Positions 6,371 to 9,700 of a stretch of 9,700 nucleotides of DNA are shown piece after piece. Both the position numbers and the translations under genes were made by a program. This DNA comes from Actinomycetota bacterium (GTDB lineage Bacteria; Actinomycetota; UBA4738), in assembly GCA_005888465.1 (NCBI GenBank), contig VAYJ01000092.1:1-9700 (forward strand). Reading direction: 5' to 3'. Below the pieces are notes generated by a model. That model was not told where the DNA came from. It did not search any database and saw only the letters and a program-made list of their open reading frames with translations. The stretch's first letter is position 1; each line of letters starts with the position of its first letter.

Positions 6371-7581
6371 ATCGCCGTGACTTCCACGTCGATCATCAGT
6401 CCTTGATCCGCCAGGGCGGGGAGCGAGATCCCCGTCGTGGCGGGGCCCGGCTCCGTGAAGCACGCGGAGCGGACCCTCAGGTTGTCATTCAGCTCCTGCG
6501 CTGTCCCTCCGCTCTTGAAGAACGCGTTGACCTTGACCACCTCGTCCAGCGAGAGGCCGAAGCCGGACAGCAGGGACCGGATCTTCGCCATCACGGTGTG
6601 GGTCTGAGGGACGAGCGCGTCGGGACCGAGCACCGTCCCCATCGCGTCCGCCGAGACCTGGCCGCTCACGTAGATCATCTCGCCACACTGTAGCGCCGGG
6701 CTGAATGGTGCCGGGACCAGCGCCGAGGCGTGCTCCTGTCCCTGCACGGACCGTCGCGGGAGGCGCCGGCCGTCCGCGCCCAGCATGGCGATGACCTCGG
6801 TCTTGATCACGAGGCCGTCCGGGAGCCATCGCAGGGGAATGCCGGTGACCACGGGGCCGGGGGAGGGAAAGAAAGCTCGGCACGCGTCGATGCTCTGGCG
6901 CCAGGCTTCGCCATGGCCCGCGTCGACGTAGTAGCTGTTGATCTTCACGACGTCGTCGAAGGTGGCGCCGTGCTCCGACAGGATCCGTCCCACGTGCTCC
7001 ATGACGTCGGTGGTCTGGCGCGCGAGGTCGCCTGGATGGCGGACCCCACCGGAGGGGCCCCGCGCCACTTGCCCGCTGACGAAGATCGTGTCCCCGCAGC
7101 GCAGGCCCTGCGAGAAGGGGCCGGCCAGGCGCCAGTGCCCCGAGGGAGCGCTCACCGTGCGCGGCAGCGCCATCTGATCCTCGCCCCGCATGGCGATGGT
7201 GTCGATCTCGACCAGCATTCCCGGATATGCGAGGTAGGGGATCGGCACCGTCGTGAGCGCCGGCGCCGGGCCCGCGCCAAGCTGTGAGCGGAGATCCATG
7301 AGGAAGGCATCCTCGTCCACGCTCCCGTCGTTCACGTAGAAGGCGACGAGCTTGACGATGTCGTCGAGGGCGATGCCGAGCTCGCCCAGCACGGTGCGGA
7401 TGTGATTCACCACGACGCGGGTCTGCGTCTTCAGGTCATAGTGGTGCAGGACGAGGCCCTTCATGTCCTTGTCCACCTGGCCTCCGACGTAGGCCATGCG
7501 CCCCGACCGGATCCCGTGCTTGTGCGACACGGGAATCAGCCAGCCCCAGTGTCCTGCCGGCCACGAATACGTCCGCTTCAT
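6361..7581 (-). CDS. Triple-domain RidA/YjgF-family protein
   Basis: A 406-residue protein made of three consecutive Rid (YjgF/YER057c/UK114) domains. Each repeats the same landmarks: an xxVSGQV-type strand (YVGGQVD 31-37, FVSGQVA 167-173, YVSGQVS 304-310), a helix and strand with D-D/E-hydrophobic-VK (LDDIVKLVAFYV 72-83, FDDVVKINSYYV 208-219, LDEVVKVNAFF 345-355), and a C-terminal VEI-x-x-IAM type strand (124-131, 259-266, 397-404). RidA proteins are homotrimers of about 130 residues that hydrolyse reactive enamine/imine intermediates using a conserved arginine. Here the arginine site is Leu109, Val245 and Ala381 respectively, so none of the three domains has it, as in the Rid subgroups without imine deaminase activity. 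The start is supported by GAGG seven bases upstream of ATG 7581. It lies 39 bases after the dipeptidase gene in the same direction, so it probably belongs to that operon and acts in the cytoplasm on a product of those enzymes. Family sure; function unproven. Confidence 0.88.
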   Translation of the reverse strand: MKRTYSWPAGHWGWLIPVSHKHGIRSGRMAYVGGQVDKDMKGLVLHHYDLKTQTRVVVNHIRTVLGELGIALDDIVKLVAFYVNDGSVDEDAFLMDLRSQLGAGPAPALTTVPIPYLAYPGMLVEIDTIAMRGEDQMALPRTVSAPSGHWRLAGPFSQGLRCGDTIFVSGQVARGPSGGVRHPGDLARQTTDVMEHVGRILSEHGATFDDVVKINSYYVDAGHGEAWRQSIDACRAFFPSPGPVVTGIPLRWLPDGLVIKTEVIAMLGADGRRLPRRSVQGQEHASALVPAPFSPALQCGEMIYVSGQVSADAMGTVLGPDALVPQTHTVMAKIRSLLSGFGLSLDEVVKVNAFFKSGGTAQELNDNLRVRSACFTEPGPATTGISLPALADQGLMIDVEVTAMPR

Positions 7582-7620
7582 CGCCTTCCCTCGGACATGT
7601 GATGGTGGATACCCGCCGAG

Positions 7621-9090
7621 CTACGCGGGCGGCGGCGCGGCGAGATCGGTCAGCAGCTGGGCCGTCGTACGGATGCCCTGAAAGAGGTGATCGAGCTTCA
7701 TGTGCTCGTTCGGGCCGTGCTGCCGGTTGTTCTCGTTGGCGTAGGGCACCAGCAATGTCGGGATCTTCAGGATGTCGGTGAACACCCACATCGGCACGGT
7801 GCCGCCCATGGTCGGCAAGAGGACGGCGCGCTCGCCTCCGTGCGCGCGCTCGACGGCGGCGATGATCTCGCGGCTGACCGGCAGGTCCAGGGACGTCTTC
7901 GCGGCGTCGTAGCCGCGCTTGTCGACGACGCGCACGGCCTGGCCGCGCAGGTCGTCGGGCAGCGGCTCGTCCCCGGATTCGAGGACCGTGAAACCCTGGG
8001 CGCGGAGATGCTCGAGCAGGCGTCCGTAGACCTTCGTCCATTGTTGGTTCTTCACCATGCGAATGTCGAGGGCCACGGTGGCGCGATGCGGAATGATCGT
8101 GTTGGCCTCTGCGCCCACGAACCCGCTCTGCAGCCCGTTGATGGTGAGCGTCGGGTGGAACATGATGCGCTCGACATAGTCGGCGGGCAGGCGAACGCCC
8201 AGGTCTTTCTCGAGCGCGGGGAGGTCCAGCGGCAGCGCCGCCATCATTTGGCGTTCGGCCGCCGTCGGTCCCACCACGTCTTCCTCGAAGGCCTCGATGA
8301 GCGGCACGCCGTCGGACGTCGCCATGGACGCGAGGAGACCGTTGAGCTTCCACGCCGGGTTGGGAGCAACGAAGTTGCCCGAATGGACGTCCCGGCGGGC
8401 GGCCTCGATCACAAGCTCGACCTTCATCATGCCCCGCGCGCCGCCGGAGATGGTGGGTCGCCCCCCCGCGTGCTGGGGCCCATCCGTGAGGATGACGACG
8501 TCGGCGGCCAGCAAGTCACGGTGAGCCTCGGCGAACGGTCCCAGGGAGGGACTGTCGATCTCCTCCTCGCCGTCGAAGATGAATTTCACGTTGACCGTCG
8601 GCGACCGCCCCAGCGCATCCATCAGCTCGAGCGCGTGGAGGTGGCTCCAGATCGGCCCCTTGTCATCCGCGGAGCCGCGGGCATAGAGGGCGAGGCTTCC
8701 CAGGTCGTCGTCGGCGAAATCGCCGAGCGGTTGCCCCGGCCCTCCCTCTTCCGGGAGCCCGCGGCGGAAGACCGGCTCGAGGGGATCGGGCTGGAGCCAT
8801 CCCGCCGGAGGAATCGGCTTGGTGTCGTAGTGACAGTAGATCAGCACGGTGCGCGTCGCGCCGGGCACGCGACGCTCGCCGAAGATTATGGGGTTGCCCG
8901 CGGTCTCGAAGAGTCGTGCCTGAAGGCCGCGGGCCCGCAGAACACCCGTCAGCCACTCGCCGGTGACGCGCACCTTCGCCGACTCCTGGCTCACGGAGTT
9001 GAGGCGCACGAACTCCACGAGCCCCTCGACGATCGCGCGACGGCGCGACGCGAGCTGTCGATCGAACGCCGCCCAGTCGGTCATCGTCAC
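7621..9090 (-). CDS. M20 family metallopeptidase, dipeptidase-like
   Basis: A complete 489-residue di-zinc hydrolase of the M20/M25/M40 superfamily, closest in layout to non-specific or carnosine-type dipeptidases. Visible motifs are YCHYDTKP (85-92; His87 zinc ligand, Asp89), YARGSADDKGP (136-146; bridging Asp142), DGEEEIDSP (173-181; catalytic and zinc-binding Glu175/Glu176) and ILTDGP (200-205; Asp203 zinc ligand). A lid/dimerisation domain from about 215 begins GGARGMMKVELVIEAARRD and carries DVHSGNF; the terminal zinc histidine is in GPNEHMKL (His463). All ligands are present and there is no signal peptide, so it should cleave small peptides or N-acyl compounds in the cytoplasm. The start is GTG 9090 or the ATG two codons later (9084); no Shine-Dalgarno is visible and TAGAAT lies seven bases upstream, suggesting a near-leaderless message. 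It is the middle gene of a minus-strand operon. Confidence 0.92.
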   Translation of the reverse strand: MTMTDWAAFDRQLASRRRAIVEGLVEFVRLNSVSQESAKVRVTGEWLTGVLRARGLQARLFETAGNPIIFGERRVPGATRTVLIYCHYDTKPIPPAGWLQPDPLEPVFRRGLPEEGGPGQPLGDFADDDLGSLALYARGSADDKGPIWSHLHALELMDALGRSPTVNVKFIFDGEEEIDSPSLGPFAEAHRDLLAADVVILTDGPQHAGGRPTISGGARGMMKVELVIEAARRDVHSGNFVAPNPAWKLNGLLASMATSDGVPLIEAFEEDVVGPTAAERQMMAALPLDLPALEKDLGVRLPADYVERIMFHPTLTINGLQSGFVGAEANTIIPHRATVALDIRMVKNQQWTKVYGRLLEHLRAQGFTVLESGDEPLPDDLRGQAVRVVDKRGYDAAKTSLDLPVSREIIAAVERAHGGERAVLLPTMGGTVPMWVFTDILKIPTLLVPYANENNRQHGPNEHMKLDHLFQGIRTTAQLLTDLAAPPPA

Positions 9091-9096
9091 CGCGGC

Positions 9097-9102
9097 ATTC
9101 TA
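9097..9102 (-). promoter_or_regulatory. Candidate -10 box of the dipeptidase gene
   Basis: On the minus strand TAGAAT matches the -10 consensus at five of six positions. Initiation would fall at about 9090, the GTG start itself, giving a leaderless transcript, consistent with no Shine-Dalgarno. No convincing -35 is seen; the upstream DNA is the palindromic element at 9109-9201. Confidence 0.3.
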
Positions 9103-9108
9103 CCCCAA

Positions 9109-9201
9109 GGGGTCAGGTCTCACATTCCAACATTTCACCCATGGCCACTCACTCTTCAGGTGCTCGCCGTAACCCAATGTCATTTTGTGAGACCTGACCC
9201 C
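9109..9201. mobile_element. 93-bp MITE-like element with 16-bp terminal inverted repeats
   Basis: GGGGTCAGGTCTCACA (9109-9124) and its exact reverse complement (9186-9201) bound a 61-base core that holds no recognisable gene. Termini of this GGGGTCAGGTCT type are, to my knowledge, common around REP-associated tyrosine transposase (Y1/IS200-like) genes in environmental bacteria; no transposase is present here, so this would be a non-autonomous copy or relic. It fills the space between two M20 genes. A possible outward extension TACC (9101-9104) / GGTA (9206-9209) is seen, but no clear target duplication. Confidence 0.7.
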
Positions 9202-9700
9202 GACAGGTAGTCGAACGACGAGAGCACGTGCATGCGTACGACGTGGAGGAACTCCTCGATCTCCACGTGCTCGTCGGCCTGGGCCATGCCGCGGGGAAAC
9301 GGCCCGTGCACGAGCGCGGGAATACCGCGCTGGCGCCAGAGGCGGGCGTCCGTGCCCCCGAGGCTCACGATCGGCGCCGGGTCGGGCCGGCCGAGGGCCT
9401 TGGCGTTGGCGCGCAGGATGCCCATCATCTCGTGGTTGGGATCGCAGACGCTCGGCGCGCTGTAGTTGATCTCCTCGAACGTGGCCTCGGGATAGCGCGC
9501 CACGATCTCCCGGATCCGCGCCAGGATCTCCTCCTTGCCCAGACCCGGCGGGACGCGGATGTCCGCCTCGAACCAGCACGTGCCGGGCACGATGTTCACC
9601 TTGACGCCGCCGTGAATGACCCCGATGTTCAGCGTGACGCGCTGGACGATGTCCTTCGCGCCCGGGCCCTGCGCCTCGTCGATGGCCGCGGCGGCGCCGG
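9180..9700 (-). CDS. M20 family metallopeptidase (ArgE/DapE type), 5' end outside window
   Basis: The reading frame enters from the right edge and stops at TGA 9180-9182; the GTG at 9599 is internal, because coding continues upstream of it (LNIGVIHGGVKVNIVPGTCW). The visible part covers the lid/dimerisation domain (NIVPGTCWFEADIRVPPGLG) and the C-terminal half of the catalytic domain: SLGGTDARLWRQRGIP, then GPFPRGMAQADEHVEIEEF, whose DEHVEIE histidine is the last zinc ligand. This suggests an acetylornithine deacetylase/succinyl-diaminopimelate desuccinylase-like amidohydrolase, cytoplasmic, substrate unknown. The final residues GSGLTK and the stop codon lie within or next to the inverted repeat at 9186-9201, so the natural C-terminus near SSFDYL was probably replaced when the element inserted. 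It is the first visible gene of the minus-strand operon that continues into the dipeptidase and Rid genes. Confidence 0.87.
   Translation of the reverse strand, partial: GAAAAIDEAQGPGAKDIVQRVTLNIGVIHGGVKVNIVPGTCWFEADIRVPPGLGKEEILARIREIVARYPEATFEEINYSAPSVCDPNHEMMGILRANAKALGRPDPAPIVSLGGTDARLWRQRGIPALVHGPFPRGMAQADEHVEIEEFLHVVRMHVLSSFDYLSGSGLTK

Noticed and set aside
9119..9131. The palindromic element supplying a -35 box for the dipeptidase gene
   Set aside because: No TTGACA-like hexamer occurs 16-18 bases before TAGAAT; TTGGAA is 22 bases away.
7687..9210. Plus-strand open frame of 507 codons opposite the dipeptidase
   Set aside because: Antisense shadow of the M20 gene, which has all its zinc ligands in the minus-strand frame.
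1..9700. CRISPR arrays, tRNA or rRNA genes
   Set aside because: No regularly spaced direct repeats, cloverleaf with CCA-type acceptor, or conserved rRNA stretches were seen on either strand.

Overview
This is a GC-rich (mostly about 65-70 %) bacterial window. Codon use, a secreted binding protein with a cleavable signal peptide and no lipobox cysteine, and dispersed GC-rich palindromes fit a Gram-negative environmental bacterium. A probable selenoprotein and a short secreted protein carrying a PPNPTWITGIYD segment make me think of an uncultured soil lineage of the Rokubacteria/Methylomirabilota kind. That placement is inference; there is no rRNA or other marker here.

Layout. Positions 1-225 are the 3' end of an M20-type metallopeptidase. 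Positions 247-1610 form a less tidy accessory stretch: a promoter-like element, a short exported protein of unknown function whose C-terminus looks scrambled, and a gene of unknown function read in three frame segments (two compensating frameshifts). A palindromic repeat copy (1634-1670) ends this stretch. Positions 1747-5871 hold a compact plus-strand ABC importer operon of the spermidine/putrescine type: ATPase, periplasmic binding protein, and one polypeptide that fuses both permeases. A second, almost perfect copy of the palindrome (5898-5944) follows it.

The most interesting locus is 6059-6331. A 90-codon gene with a strong Shine-Dalgarno encodes a small AhpD/carboxymuconolactone-decarboxylase-like protein in which both cysteines of the family's CxxC redox motif are replaced by in-frame TGA codons (TGA-Leu-Pro-TGA). 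A 7-bp hairpin with a G-rich loop lies just downstream, at the distance expected of a bacterial SECIS. I read this as a selenoprotein with a diselenol UxxU centre; conventional gene calling would truncate it to 39 residues or miss it.

From the right edge back to 6361, on the minus strand, there is a second operon: an M20 peptidase (3' part only), a complete 489-residue M20 dipeptidase-like enzyme, and a protein made of three tandem RidA/YjgF domains, a possible single-chain version of the RidA trimer. A 93-bp element with 16-bp terminal inverted repeats lies between the two M20 genes and supplies the stop codon of the upstream one.

Taken together, the transporter plus hydrolases plus Rid protein suggest uptake and breakdown of peptide-like or N-acylated nitrogen compounds, with the selenoprotein as a neighbouring redox enzyme. 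The functional link is inference from proximity.
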